A stretch of DNA of 64,000 nt from an uncultured Eubacterium sp. (GTDB lineage: Bacteria > Bacillota > Clostridia > Lachnospirales > Lachnospiraceae). Location: assembly GCA_910579075.1 (NCBI GenBank), contig CAJTSV010000001.1:1-64000 (forward strand), read 5' to 3'. The translations under genes and the position numbers were made by a program. Below the pieces are notes generated by a model. The model did no database searches and was not told where the DNA came from. It worked only from the letters and a program-made list of their open reading frames with translations. Position 1 is the first letter of the stretch. Each line of letters starts with the position of its first letter. Shown piece after piece: positions 16,771-25,796 of the stretch.

Positions 16771-19266
16771 TTAATCATATATACACAAATGTGCAATATG
16801 TTCTAAAATAATTGACAGATACTTTTGAAGCATATCTTCATTATCCATATCATTTCCTTCCAAATCTGCCAGCCTTACATAACAGTCCTTCAGATAAAAC
16901 CTTCCATCATCCTGTACTGGAAAAGAGTTTCTGAAATAAAATACACAATCCTTCGCATAAACAGCTGCCTGGTAAGGGTCTCCTGGATGAAGGCTTTCTG
17001 TAATGGCATATTCCCGGCCTGCTCCGCCAAATGCCTTTGGCAGTACGCCATCGATTTTTATATCTTTCATTTTAATATCTGCAAGCCTGCACATAATTTT
17101 TATGTAATCACATGTCGAAATCAGCTCGTCACAGACCTGGCTTTTGACACCACTCCCCCGGAACATAAAAGCTACCCTGGCACGCCCTTCTGAACAAAAA
17201 TGTTCCCCCTGCGGTACCAAATACCCTTGTCCATGATCCGCATATAACGAAACCAGAATATCTTCACTGTCATAATTGTTTTCAATATACTGATAAACAA
17301 TATTCAATAGAATATCCAGCCTTGTCGCCATCTTTTCATATCGAATTCGTTTATTATCACTATAATCCTGCTTTACCGAAGTAATCCCTGTTTCCTCATT
17401 CGTACAGTTTGCAATATCCAGCTGGCTCTGAACCATATCAGGCATTTCAAATCCATCTGCAATGTCATGCAGTTCGCCAAAACACACTCCTAACACCTGA
17501 TTGGTTTCTTTAAATGTTTCAATATGGTCGATTATCTCGCCAGCCAGCTCCTGGGCCCGGAATCCTAATAATCCGTGCTGATAGACATACTGATCACAGC
17601 CCCTGGTATAGCCATATAATGGTATTGCTCTCCAATTTCCAGTCAGTTCAGATGTAAAATAACCTTTTTCATGAAAATATTCTGTCAGAGTTGGATATTC
17701 TTCAGGCAGCGGAATATCCATCGTATTATGAAACAGCATATGATGTGTAATATCCAGACCAGTCGCATAGCTGGCAATACTCGGATATGTCCACTCCGCT
17801 GCGCTGTATGCTCTTGTACATACAGTCCCTTCTCCAAAAAACCTGGCCGTATAAGGCATGATTCTTTTGAAGTTCTTCCCATCCAGCACGCTCTGAGCCA
17901 GGCCATCCACAAACAAATTCAGAATTAATTTTTTTCTTCCTGCTTCCTGATGCAGAGGAATCGGTCTTCCATAATACGACTTGCCCGATGAATATACCCT
18001 GCTGTCTGGCGGCAGCCGGTAATAAGTGAACTGCTTGTTAACTGACTGCTTTACCTTATACTCATTCCCCAAATGAAGAATTTTGTGAATAGTACCGTCA
18101 TTTTCTGCTGCAATTGGCAAAAGCACATCTGCTTTGCCGCTCTTGATATAAAATTCCTCTCCTTCAGTTACTGTAACAAACTCTCCTTTTGTGTGCTGCA
18201 TATCCAGCTGATTATCATAATACCTTGTCAGCACTTGATCCCAGTATATTCCAGCATATTTTTTCTCATATAGGGATATCCAATAATATTTTCCTAATAT
18301 CTGCACAGGATCCCGAAATGCTTTTTCGGTCAGTCCAAAATTTTTTTCCAGCCAGTAATCACAGCCTGCATTATTTTTATCTTTTAACCATATTTCATGT
18401 TTTTCCTTGCAGACATATAGCCGTTTATTCAATTCCAGTTTCTCTATTTTTCTATTTCTATTTCCCTTGGTATAAAAAGCAAATGCACGTCCATAAGATA
18501 TCCACGCTAAAAACCATTCTTCTTTCATTTCATAAATGCTTCCCAGATTATAATATAAATCTGCATTACATGGGTACTTATGAACACCTTTTAAAGCATG
18601 CTGCAGAGCCAAATCAATATTTCCACTATATAAATCCAGCATGGTCTCCATTGCAATAACATCTAAATCTAACGGACATACGTTTTTATACTGTATGATT
18701 AATTCCTCTGCCCGTTGTAAGTCTCCTGATTCCAGCGCTCTTTGTGCGAATAATTTCAAGATACTGGCCTGTCCACGCCTGACAGCAATCAGCTCCTGAA
18801 TGTCCATCGCCATTGCAGCTTCTGCTTCAAGCCTTCCGCCACTTTCCAGTACTAAATCTGCATAGAGTACTTCTCCAATATTTTTATAATTTTCTCTGAT
18901 ATACCCTATCCAGCTTGAATCTTGGCAGAAAATAACCGTATTTCTATTTCCATATTTTAATTTTTCTTCATATGCCTGAAAACTATGTTCTCCTTTCCCC
19001 AAATATGTGATATAAAGACAGTTATCAGGCATTTCTGAAATGTATTCTATTTTATCTGCATTACAGGTAATAACAGCCTTGCAGTCTATCTCTGTCTTCA
19101 TAAAAATAAAATATTGTTTCAGTTCATCATTGAAAGTACTATTGTCTGTCTGCAGCACTTTCAGTTCAAATCCCAGCTGATCAAATACCTGTCCCAGTTC
19201 TCTAAGCAGTTCGAATTCAGCTGGATACATTGTTTTATTCATCAACAGCAATAATTTATTATCCAT
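16771..19266 (-). CDS. Cytosolic TPR protein with a sulfatase/alkaline-phosphatase-fold domain, copy 2
   Basis: An 831-residue protein when started at MDNK (19266), where GAAAGG precedes the ATG and copy 1 also starts. Layout: an alpha/beta domain of about 130 residues; TPR-like helices at about 165-250; then an alkaline-phosphatase-superfamily domain from about 440. There Asp454 (NLFVDG), Thr493 (AEWTYPS), Asp677-His678 (YADHGQG) and His689 fit the metal and nucleophile sites. No signal peptide or membrane helix is present, unlike LTA-synthase or EptA enzymes. That suggests action on cytosolic flagellin or a soluble precursor, possibly as a phospho-group transferase or phosphodiesterase. The activity is unknown. 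Confidence 0.7.
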   Translation of the reverse strand: MDNKLLLLMNKTMYPAEFELLRELGQVFDQLGFELKVLQTDNSTFNDELKQYFIFMKTEIDCKAVITCNADKIEYISEMPDNCLYITYLGKGEHSFQAYEEKLKYGNRNTVIFCQDSSWIGYIRENYKNIGEVLYADLVLESGGRLEAEAAMAMDIQELIAVRRGQASILKLFAQRALESGDLQRAEELIIQYKNVCPLDLDVIAMETMLDLYSGNIDLALQHALKGVHKYPCNADLYYNLGSIYEMKEEWFLAWISYGRAFAFYTKGNRNRKIEKLELNKRLYVCKEKHEIWLKDKNNAGCDYWLEKNFGLTEKAFRDPVQILGKYYWISLYEKKYAGIYWDQVLTRYYDNQLDMQHTKGEFVTVTEGEEFYIKSGKADVLLPIAAENDGTIHKILHLGNEYKVKQSVNKQFTYYRLPPDSRVYSSGKSYYGRPIPLHQEAGRKKLILNLFVDGLAQSVLDGKNFKRIMPYTARFFGEGTVCTRAYSAAEWTYPSIASYATGLDITHHMLFHNTMDIPLPEEYPTLTEYFHEKGYFTSELTGNWRAIPLYGYTRGCDQYVYQHGLLGFRAQELAGEIIDHIETFKETNQVLGVCFGELHDIADGFEMPDMVQSQLDIANCTNEETGITSVKQDYSDNKRIRYEKMATRLDILLNIVYQYIENNYDSEDILVSLYADHGQGYLVPQGEHFCSEGRARVAFMFRGSGVKSQVCDELISTCDYIKIMCRLADIKMKDIKIDGVLPKAFGGAGREYAITESLHPGDPYQAAVYAKDCVFYFRNSFPVQDDGRFYLKDCYVRLADLEGNDMDNEDMLQKYLSIILEHIAHLCIYD

Positions 19267-19340
19267 TTCAGCCTTTCTCCCATGTATCCGCCTATGGCAA
19301 ATATGTTCATTTTCTTTTGTCAAACACCCACTCTAACCAT

Positions 19341-19787
19341 CTACAGCATATATGTTAAATCTTTTATCATTGTCAGCCAGTTTTCCTTTCTGCAAATCAC
19401 CCTGCATCCCTGCTCCTGGTAAAATCTGACTGCAGTAATGTTCTTCCCATATACCTCCAGCTTAATCTTAGAAATTCCCCGTATACATGCTTCTTTTTCT
19501 ACACATTCCCATAAAATTCTGCCTATCCCTTTTCCCTGAACTTCTGGCATTACTGCAATAGAACTAATATATGTACAAGACTGATTATTCATATATACCG
19601 CACAATGCCCAAGTACTTTTTCTTTTTCATGTACATAAAACATTACTGCATTCTGTGCAAGCTTCCAGGCATAATCTTTTATATCAACACGCTGCGAAAG
19701 GGCTGGTACAAGCACTGTATCAAACTGTTTTAAAATTGTTTCGACTTTTTTTATTTCAACAGGCGGATAATAAGCTGCAATTTCCAT
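19341..19787 (-). CDS. GNAT-family N-acetyltransferase
   Basis: A 148-residue GNAT. The acetyl-CoA-binding motif A is visible as IAVMPEVQGKGIGRILWECV, followed by KLEVYGKNITAVRFYQEQGC. It starts 12 bp after the WbqC-like gene. It may acylate the 4-amino group made by the VioA-like aminotransferase upstream, analogous to VioB, but a protein substrate cannot be excluded. Confidence 0.75.
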   Translation of the reverse strand: MEIAAYYPPVEIKKVETILKQFDTVLVPALSQRVDIKDYAWKLAQNAVMFYVHEKEKVLGHCAVYMNNQSCTYISSIAVMPEVQGKGIGRILWECVEKEACIRGISKIKLEVYGKNITAVRFYQEQGCRVICRKENWLTMIKDLTYML

Positions 19788-19799
19788 GTGAACCTTCTC

Positions 19800-20495
19800 C
19801 TAGGATATCGTATACCTGTCCAACAGATTCTTTACCTTTTCTTTTGAATTAAACATTAATACATCCAGAATAGATAATAATTCTACAAAAGAATTATCAA
19901 ACTGCTGGTACACAATATTCTCCATCTGCAAAAATGACAGCTGAATGCCTTCCTTTTTAAATTCTTCTTTATCATACAAGGCTTTTCCACCATATGGATT
20001 CAAATATTCATCAGCATCCAGCCTATGGCAGATTTCCAGAACTTTCTCATTTTTCTTTAACTCATGTCCAATCTCCAGTTTGGATGAAACAATTATTTCT
20101 GTACCAATATCCAGATATTCTGCTATCTTCTTAACGGAATAAAATATGTATTCAAATAAATTTTCATTTTGACAATCAATGCATTCACAAAATAGCCAAA
20201 AAATATTTTCAAAAAAAGGAGCTTTTTGATAAGCCATTTTAATCTGGTTCTTAATTTTCGCACGGTCAAAATTTGCTGCCGTCTTCCTATTTATAACATC
20301 TGAATAGTCAGACGCTCTGGCTATTGGAATGGTGAAATATTTTGCCTGCCCATTACATAAATATCGATTTCGGTTAAACCATCCTTTTTTTGTATATTCA
20401 ATATTATCATAAATCACATATTTATCAACTGCGCGCAAAAGCTGAAAATATCCCAGATAAGGCCAAAAATACGGCTGCATAATTCCTATTCTCAA
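19800..20495 (-). CDS. WbqC-family protein
   Basis: A 231-residue WbqC-like protein when started at a TTG (20495) with an AAGGTGG ribosome binding site; this puts the family-typical RIGIMQPYFWPYLGYFQLL at the very N-terminus. Further family marks are YDNIEYTKKGWFNRNRY and LNPYGGKALYD. WbqC proteins occur in O-antigen and flagellin-glycan loci beside 4-amino-sugar genes, and their reaction is not firmly established. It lies between a methyltransferase and a GNAT in a tight operon. Confidence 0.8.
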   Translation of the reverse strand: MRIGIMQPYFWPYLGYFQLLRAVDKYVIYDNIEYTKKGWFNRNRYLCNGQAKYFTIPIARASDYSDVINRKTAANFDRAKIKNQIKMAYQKAPFFENIFWLFCECIDCQNENLFEYIFYSVKKIAEYLDIGTEIIVSSKLEIGHELKKNEKVLEICHRLDADEYLNPYGGKALYDKEEFKKEGIQLSFLQMENIVYQQFDNSFVELLSILDVLMFNSKEKVKNLLDRYTIS

Positions 20496-20536
20496 ATTCT
20501 TCCACCTTCTATTGTAACACCTTTCCATTCGTATTG

Positions 20537-21280
20537 TTATGCCATCTTTGTACAGACACAATAAATACTTGAACACAATTCCGGGTACTGCTGCCCCAGA
20601 GAAAAACATCCATCCAGATATTCTTTTGAAATAATATCTGTCCCTAACAGCCTGTCCCATTGAAAATTTGCGAGTGCCTTAAAAAATATACCCGATTTAT
20701 GTATCACATTCAGCTCAGCATTTTTGATTTCAGACTCCAGCGTGTCCAGACTGTATGTAATCCTATGCCCGTGTGCCCGCTCTGCTTCTGTAACCGCTGC
20801 ATTAGATTCTATGAGCCCCATTTTAACAGCAATTTGTCTGGAAGGTGCATTCGCATTCGGACATGCCACAAATAAAACCCCTTTTTCTGAAAGCCACTCA
20901 TTTTTAATTTTTTTCAGCAGCTCCACGCGGTCATCTATATGTTCCAAGACGTGTGTTAAAAATATATTATCATATTTTTTATGTAATTTTGCTTCCTCAA
21001 ACCGTGATTCCACGAATTCTATATGTCCATAAGGCTTTAAGCGTTCCCTCGCAATACAGACAGCTTCCCCAGATGCTTCCACGCATGTTATTTCATCAAA
21101 TATAGCTGCAATACGCTCTGTAAATGCCCCTTGAAAACAGCCCAGTTCTAATGCATTTCCTTCTTTTATAAATGGCAGAAATGATTTTATCATATATGGA
21201 TGCATGACATCAAAGTCAAAATGATATGCATATTTCCTTGTCTCATTATCCCTGCTTTCTGTATCATAATCTCGTTTCAT
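20537..21280 (-). CDS. Class I SAM-dependent methyltransferase
   Basis: A 247-residue methyltransferase with motif I LELGCFQGAFTE, an acidic VEAS at the end of beta-2 and FLTHVLEHIDD. It starts directly at the stop of the upstream beta-propeller gene. In this sugar operon it most likely O-methylates the 4-amino-4,6-dideoxyhexose or its acyl group. The substrate is inferred from the neighbours only. Confidence 0.8.
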   Translation of the reverse strand: MKRDYDTESRDNETRKYAYHFDFDVMHPYMIKSFLPFIKEGNALELGCFQGAFTERIAAIFDEITCVEASGEAVCIARERLKPYGHIEFVESRFEEAKLHKKYDNIFLTHVLEHIDDRVELLKKIKNEWLSEKGVLFVACPNANAPSRQIAVKMGLIESNAAVTEAERAHGHRITYSLDTLESEIKNAELNVIHKSGIFFKALANFQWDRLLGTDIISKEYLDGCFSLGQQYPELCSSIYCVCTKMA

Positions 21281-22213
21281 TTATAATTTCTCCAATTCTG
21301 CTAATCCAAAACCATTTTTTCCAAACTCATTTCCATTATACAGCAGATAGAGTTTCCCGTCCATTTCAAAAATATTAGGATAACACTGCATCTGACTGTC
21401 CCATTCATCTTCCGCGATTGGAAAATTCAATTTCTCATCACATCTGTTCCAATGATTCAAAGAATCCGAACAAGCATATCCCAATCGGTAAGTATTATTT
21501 TCATTATTACGAAAATCATATGAATATCTGTAGCAGAAAAACATATGATACTGGTTATTAAAAAAGATAACACATGGCAGTGCCTGCGACTCATCCTTTA
21601 TCCTGTCTGGTATTATCTGCATACCATCCCTGCGCCAGTCAATGCCATCATGCGATACAGCATGCCCTATTTTATAAATCCGTTCTGGTTCATCTTCTGG
21701 CTTATACTGCTTCCACTCTTTTCCATAAATATACCACATATGAAATCTGTCTTCAAACCATCTTACAAATGCATCAATCACTAAAAAGGGTTCATCCAGG
21801 GAACTGGACATTACCGGGCCATCACCCAGTCTGTGGAAGCTCTTTCCGCCATCCTCCGATACTGCAATACCGATTCCAGTATCTACAGAGACAGAAACTC
21901 TCCTCGACCACCCGCTGGTATAAGCACATATCTTATTGTCAAATTGCAGCGGGCTGAACGGAAAAATACCATGTTCATCAAAACATCCCAGAGCCCCATC
22001 TGGAATAATCTGCTTTTGCACGTTTAAAACATCGGAAAAATCTTTCGTAAAATCTGCCAGGCAGACATAGCTAATCAATTTATTCTTATCATGTCTGCAA
22101 GCCGAAAAATAAATTCTGACAAAATCGTGAAATACTACTGCCTGTGGCGATTTTGCATATTCAATTCCATATTTTTCGGGAATAAATATCCTTCCATACT
22201 TTCTCCATATCAC
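21281..22213 (-). CDS. Five-bladed beta-propeller (GH43/GH130-like) protein A
   Basis: A 310-residue protein with the repeated blade motifs of GH43/GH32/GH130-type propellers: AVSEDGGKSFHRLG, AVSHDGIDW, YHMFFCYRYSYDF and YACSDSLNHWNR. It has no signal peptide, so it is cytosolic. It overlaps its paralogue by 4 bp (ATGA). Such propellers occur in glycan loci where their role is unclear; hydrolase, phosphorylase or transferase activity are all possible. The three acids expected of an active glycosidase cannot be assigned with confidence. Confidence 0.7.
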   Translation of the reverse strand: MIWRKYGRIFIPEKYGIEYAKSPQAVVFHDFVRIYFSACRHDKNKLISYVCLADFTKDFSDVLNVQKQIIPDGALGCFDEHGIFPFSPLQFDNKICAYTSGWSRRVSVSVDTGIGIAVSEDGGKSFHRLGDGPVMSSSLDEPFLVIDAFVRWFEDRFHMWYIYGKEWKQYKPEDEPERIYKIGHAVSHDGIDWRRDGMQIIPDRIKDESQALPCVIFFNNQYHMFFCYRYSYDFRNNENNTYRLGYACSDSLNHWNRCDEKLNFPIAEDEWDSQMQCYPNIFEMDGKLYLLYNGNEFGKNGFGLAELEKL

Positions 22214-23184
22214 TTTAATTCTCCTTTCAATTCAGCGAGTCCAAATCCATATTTTCCCACTTCATTGCCAAGATACAGCATGTATGTTCTTCCATCGCAG
22301 ACAAATACGTGTGGATATGCCGTCATCTCACTGTCCCACGCGCTGCTGTTCGAAGCCACATCAATTCCCGCCATAGCATCATTACGTTCCCAATGATATA
22401 AATCCTCAGACCTTGCATATCCGATTCTATAGCTATTTGCAGGGTTTCTTCGAAAATCAGTATGATTCCGGTAGCAGAAAAACATATGGTATGCCTGATT
22501 CTGATAAATCACATCCCCACATGCCTGTGACTCTGTCTCTCCAAGCCTGTTCTGCATAATATCACGGTTACACTTTTCCCAGTGAATACCATCTGTTGAA
22601 ACTGCCATGCGAAGTTTATAACATATCTCCGGCCGGCCTTCTTCTATGCTCCAATATTTGCCAGCTGAATAAAACAAATACCATTTTCCATCGTAAATGC
22701 GGATTTTAGGAGAACATATCATAAACGGTTCCTGCAGCGATGCTGTTAAAACCGGCCCTCTCCCTATCTTATAAAAAGATTCCCCACCATCTTCACTTAC
22801 TGCACAGCCAATAGATGCGTTAAACGGAACAGACTCGCATCTGGTAATTCCCCCATAATACCCAAAAATTTTACCCTGATACCGGACGACTGAAAACGGA
22901 TACGTTCCAAATTCATCAAACTCACCTAATCCCCCCAGTTCCAATACCGGTCGGTCTCCTATTTTTAATATATGGCAAGGATTTTCGCGCGCTAAATCTA
23001 CATAGGATATTCTGCTGACTGTCTGCCCAGACTCATCTGGTTTTTCCCTGCTGCAAAAATATACCCGGATAAAATCATCAAACAGCAGAGTATTCTCGCC
23101 CTGTGCAAAATTCCATCTCCAAGCTGGCCTTTGTTCACACTCTGCCGGATTAAATATAATCCCTTTCTTTTCCCATTGAAACAT
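22210..23184 (-). CDS. Five-bladed beta-propeller (GH43/GH130-like) protein B
   Basis: A 324-residue paralogue of the downstream protein, sharing AVSEDGGESFYKIGRGPV, AVSTDGIHWEK, YHMFFCYRNHTDFR, YARSEDLYHWER and the closing GNEVGKYGFGLAEL. The start is set at 23184 because GGAGG lies 5 nt before that ATG. The strict pairing of two diverged copies suggests a heterodimer or sequential steps. It follows the VioA-like gene after a short gap. Confidence 0.7.
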   Translation of the reverse strand: MFQWEKKGIIFNPAECEQRPAWRWNFAQGENTLLFDDFIRVYFCSREKPDESGQTVSRISYVDLARENPCHILKIGDRPVLELGGLGEFDEFGTYPFSVVRYQGKIFGYYGGITRCESVPFNASIGCAVSEDGGESFYKIGRGPVLTASLQEPFMICSPKIRIYDGKWYLFYSAGKYWSIEEGRPEICYKLRMAVSTDGIHWEKCNRDIMQNRLGETESQACGDVIYQNQAYHMFFCYRNHTDFRRNPANSYRIGYARSEDLYHWERNDAMAGIDVASNSSAWDSEMTAYPHVFVCDGRTYMLYLGNEVGKYGFGLAELKGELK

Positions 23185-23209
23185 AAAAGCCTCCATTTTT
23201 ACAGTACTA

Positions 23210-24325
23210 TTATTTTTTTCTGCATTTTATTATTATGTCTGCTATTTTTTCTATATTTTCCATTTCCAGTTTTTCATAAAGCGGAAGCACAAGAACACGC
23301 TTTGACAAATACCGTGCCTGCTCCAAAGAAGCATTTCTATATTTATTTTTAAAACAAGCCTGGTCCGATGTTAAGGGGTAGAAATATTTTCGGGAGTAAA
23401 TATCATTTTCCTTTAAATACTCATACAGCTCATCCCTGGTCATTCCATATTCTATATCTATCATAACAGGAAAATATGCATAATTTTTATTTGCATCCTG
23501 ACTGCCTTCAAAAAAATGAATCCCCTCTGCATTTTGAAGACACTTTTGATAAAAATCATGCCTTTTCCTGCGTTCTTCCATAGCATGCTGAATATGTTTT
23601 AAATTACAAAGTCCCATAATGGCTGAAAATTCATTCATCTTCGCATTTGCACCAACTTCTGTAACCAGTTCCTCTCCATGAATTCCAAAGTTTTTTAAAT
23701 TATACAGCCTGTCATAAATTTTATGGTCAGAAAAAGAAACAGCCCCGCCTTCAATTGTATTGAATACTTTTGTCGCATGAAAGCTGAAAATAGATGCATC
23801 TCCAAAACTCCCAATTCCGTTTCCCTTATATTCGATTCCAAACGCATGAGCCGCATCATAAATCACCTTGAGACTGTAACGTTCAGCAATCTTTTGTATA
23901 GCTTCTACATTGCATATATTCCCATATACATGTACTGGAATAATTGCCGCTGTATTTTCTGTAATTAAATCTTCTATTTTTGTTTCATCTATTGTTCCAT
24001 CACTTAATTTTACATCACAGAAAACCGGTTTCAGATGATTTCTGACAATCGCATGTGTTGTGGAAATAAATGTGAAAGGAGTAGTAATTATTTCCGCTCC
24101 TTCTGGAAAATGAAAAGCCTGAATGGCCATCTCTAATGCCATATGACCATTTACCATCAGGGAAAGTTCTGGAACCTTTAGAAATTCCCGTAATTTTTCT
24201 TCCAGTTCTTTATGATAACATCCCATATTTGTAAGCCAATGGCTCTCCCATAAGGGCCTGACTGCTTCTGTAAATTCTTCAAAAGAAGGCAGGGAAGACT
24301 GCGTAACATATATTTTTTTTTGCAT
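23210..24325 (-). CDS. VioA-like dTDP-4-keto-6-deoxyhexose aminotransferase
   Basis: A 371-residue DegT/DnrJ/EryC1/StrS aminotransferase with the PLP lysine Lys186 in FSFHATKVFNTIEGG and Asp157 in VIYDAAHAFG. The N-terminal VTQSSLPSFEEF and SHWLTNMGCYHKEL are like VioA, which makes dTDP-4-amino-4,6-dideoxyglucose (viosamine). Modified viosamine is a known flagellin sugar in Pseudomonas syringae. It lies 5 bp after the TPR-glycosyltransferase gene and leads the sugar-tailoring operon. RmlA and RmlB, needed for its substrate, are not in the window. Confidence 0.8.
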   Translation of the reverse strand: MQKKIYVTQSSLPSFEEFTEAVRPLWESHWLTNMGCYHKELEEKLREFLKVPELSLMVNGHMALEMAIQAFHFPEGAEIITTPFTFISTTHAIVRNHLKPVFCDVKLSDGTIDETKIEDLITENTAAIIPVHVYGNICNVEAIQKIAERYSLKVIYDAAHAFGIEYKGNGIGSFGDASIFSFHATKVFNTIEGGAVSFSDHKIYDRLYNLKNFGIHGEELVTEVGANAKMNEFSAIMGLCNLKHIQHAMEERRKRHDFYQKCLQNAEGIHFFEGSQDANKNYAYFPVMIDIEYGMTRDELYEYLKENDIYSRKYFYPLTSDQACFKNKYRNASLEQARYLSKRVLVLPLYEKLEMENIEKIADIIIKCRKK

Positions 24326-24330
24326 GAATC

Positions 24331-25647
24331 TCAGAGTCCTTTCACTGCTTCTAATACATCCTTTATCTGTACCGCTATTTCGGCATCTCCAATCAAAAGA
24401 CGTTCAAACTGGTTTTCCGCCTTTTTACTCTGCATATCATAATAAGCTTTATCTTCTACATATCGTTTTATAATTGCTGGATATTGTGAAATATCATCAC
24501 ACTGAAAATCTTCCCCTGCACAGGAGACTATATCTCCTGTTTTTAAGCACACTACTGGTTTCCCCTCATTCATTGCAGCGACACCAGCCCCTCCATTCCC
24601 AAGTCCTGGTGTCGCTGCAAGCAAATCTATCAATGCGACTGCTTCTGCAAATTCTTCCTGCCTGCCTAAAAAGCGTAAACGCTCTTTACACTTTACATGT
24701 TCAGCTACCTTTTTCTCAAATACTTCAACAGTTCTTCCAATAAAAATCAGCCAAATATCTTTTACGGTATGTAAATGCACAATCTGCTTTAATACATCCA
24801 AAAATGATTCTGTACAATCACTTTGAAGCCGGTTACCTATAATACCAATACAAAATGCATTTTCTGGAATATCAAAGCAGTCTCTTTTTAATTTTCCTTT
24901 AGACTTTTGATAAGATTTAAGCCCGATATTAATGTCCCGGATTATAACATGATGTTCTAATAAAAATTGTTTATCCTCTTTATAAAGTTCTGATGCCCGT
25001 TTAAAATAATTTACCACCATATCAGCGGGAATCCCTGGATACCCTTCACTAAACTGAGTATACAGCATAGGCGTAAATTGTTTCATTGCACCTGCAAACG
25101 CTGGCATGCCGCCAAAACACCAGACACAGTACGGCTTTTTCTGATATAAATAATTCATTAACTGTTTCATTTCCTGAATATTTTCCTGATTCAGCATTAT
25201 CTGATATCCACGATATGTAACTTCTTTTTTTTGAAGTGTAAATTCTCCTGTCAGCCTTTCATCATAATCCATCTCATAACATTGAAATCCCATGCTCATG
25301 CACTTGGTCATATCTGATGTTTTAATCTCCAAAATTAAAAATACCTCTTTGTTAAGATATTTTCTAATTATTTTGCAGATTTCCAGTATAATCCGGCTGG
25401 GTGCATGTCTTTCAGATAATAACTGCGTTGCAGCTACAACAATAAAATCCGAATTCCTTTCACATACAGGAATCCTTTTATATTCGATTTTCAGCATCTT
25501 CTGCATGGTTTGTATAAAATATTCAGCGTGATTCCAATTCTCTGTAATTGCTATTTTTTTCCCATTCAAAAAGCAAACACTTGAGTACTGATTTCTTAAT
25601 AACAGACACTGAAAGAAATCCTGTTTACTGCCCAGTGCTTCACACAA
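24331..25647 (-). CDS. Glycosyltransferase domain of the phase-off TPR-glycosyltransferase (C-terminal part)
   Basis: The 438 codons match the second half of the intact paralogue at 27164-29902, including KKPYCVWCFGGMPAFAGAM, FCIGIIGNRLQSDCTE, LRFLGRQEEFAEAVALIDL and GLGNGGAGVAAMNEGKPVV. The reading frame is open further upstream, back to the poly-G tract at 25800-25807, and continues the homology there. With 9 rather than 8 G the two halves would form one protein of about 914 residues. Confidence 0.75.
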   Translation of the reverse strand: MCEALGSKQDFFQCLLLRNQYSSVCFLNGKKIAITENWNHAEYFIQTMQKMLKIEYKRIPVCERNSDFIVVAATQLLSERHAPSRIILEICKIIRKYLNKEVFLILEIKTSDMTKCMSMGFQCYEMDYDERLTGEFTLQKKEVTYRGYQIMLNQENIQEMKQLMNYLYQKKPYCVWCFGGMPAFAGAMKQFTPMLYTQFSEGYPGIPADMVVNYFKRASELYKEDKQFLLEHHVIIRDINIGLKSYQKSKGKLKRDCFDIPENAFCIGIIGNRLQSDCTESFLDVLKQIVHLHTVKDIWLIFIGRTVEVFEKKVAEHVKCKERLRFLGRQEEFAEAVALIDLLAATPGLGNGGAGVAAMNEGKPVVCLKTGDIVSCAGEDFQCDDISQYPAIIKRYVEDKAYYDMQSKKAENQFERLLIGDAEIAVQIKDVLEAVKGL

Positions 25648-25796
25648 TAATCCGTAAACATGTGCCAGTTCATCCTCTTTTCTATTCTTCTTGTATGCCG
25701 TTTCTATTTTTGCATATTCTTTTAAAATGTGTACATATCGATAATCTAAAAATGCATTATTCTGTTCTGTATTTCTCAGATTATCTATACACGGTT

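Noticed and set aside
14196..19266. Secreted arylsulfatase
   Set aside because: There is no signal peptide, no CxPxR formylglycine motif and no anaerobic maturase nearby; the nucleophile context is Thr.
22931..22936. C6 run in beta-propeller B
   Set aside because: In frame and short; no domain junction or alternate frame with homology at this point.
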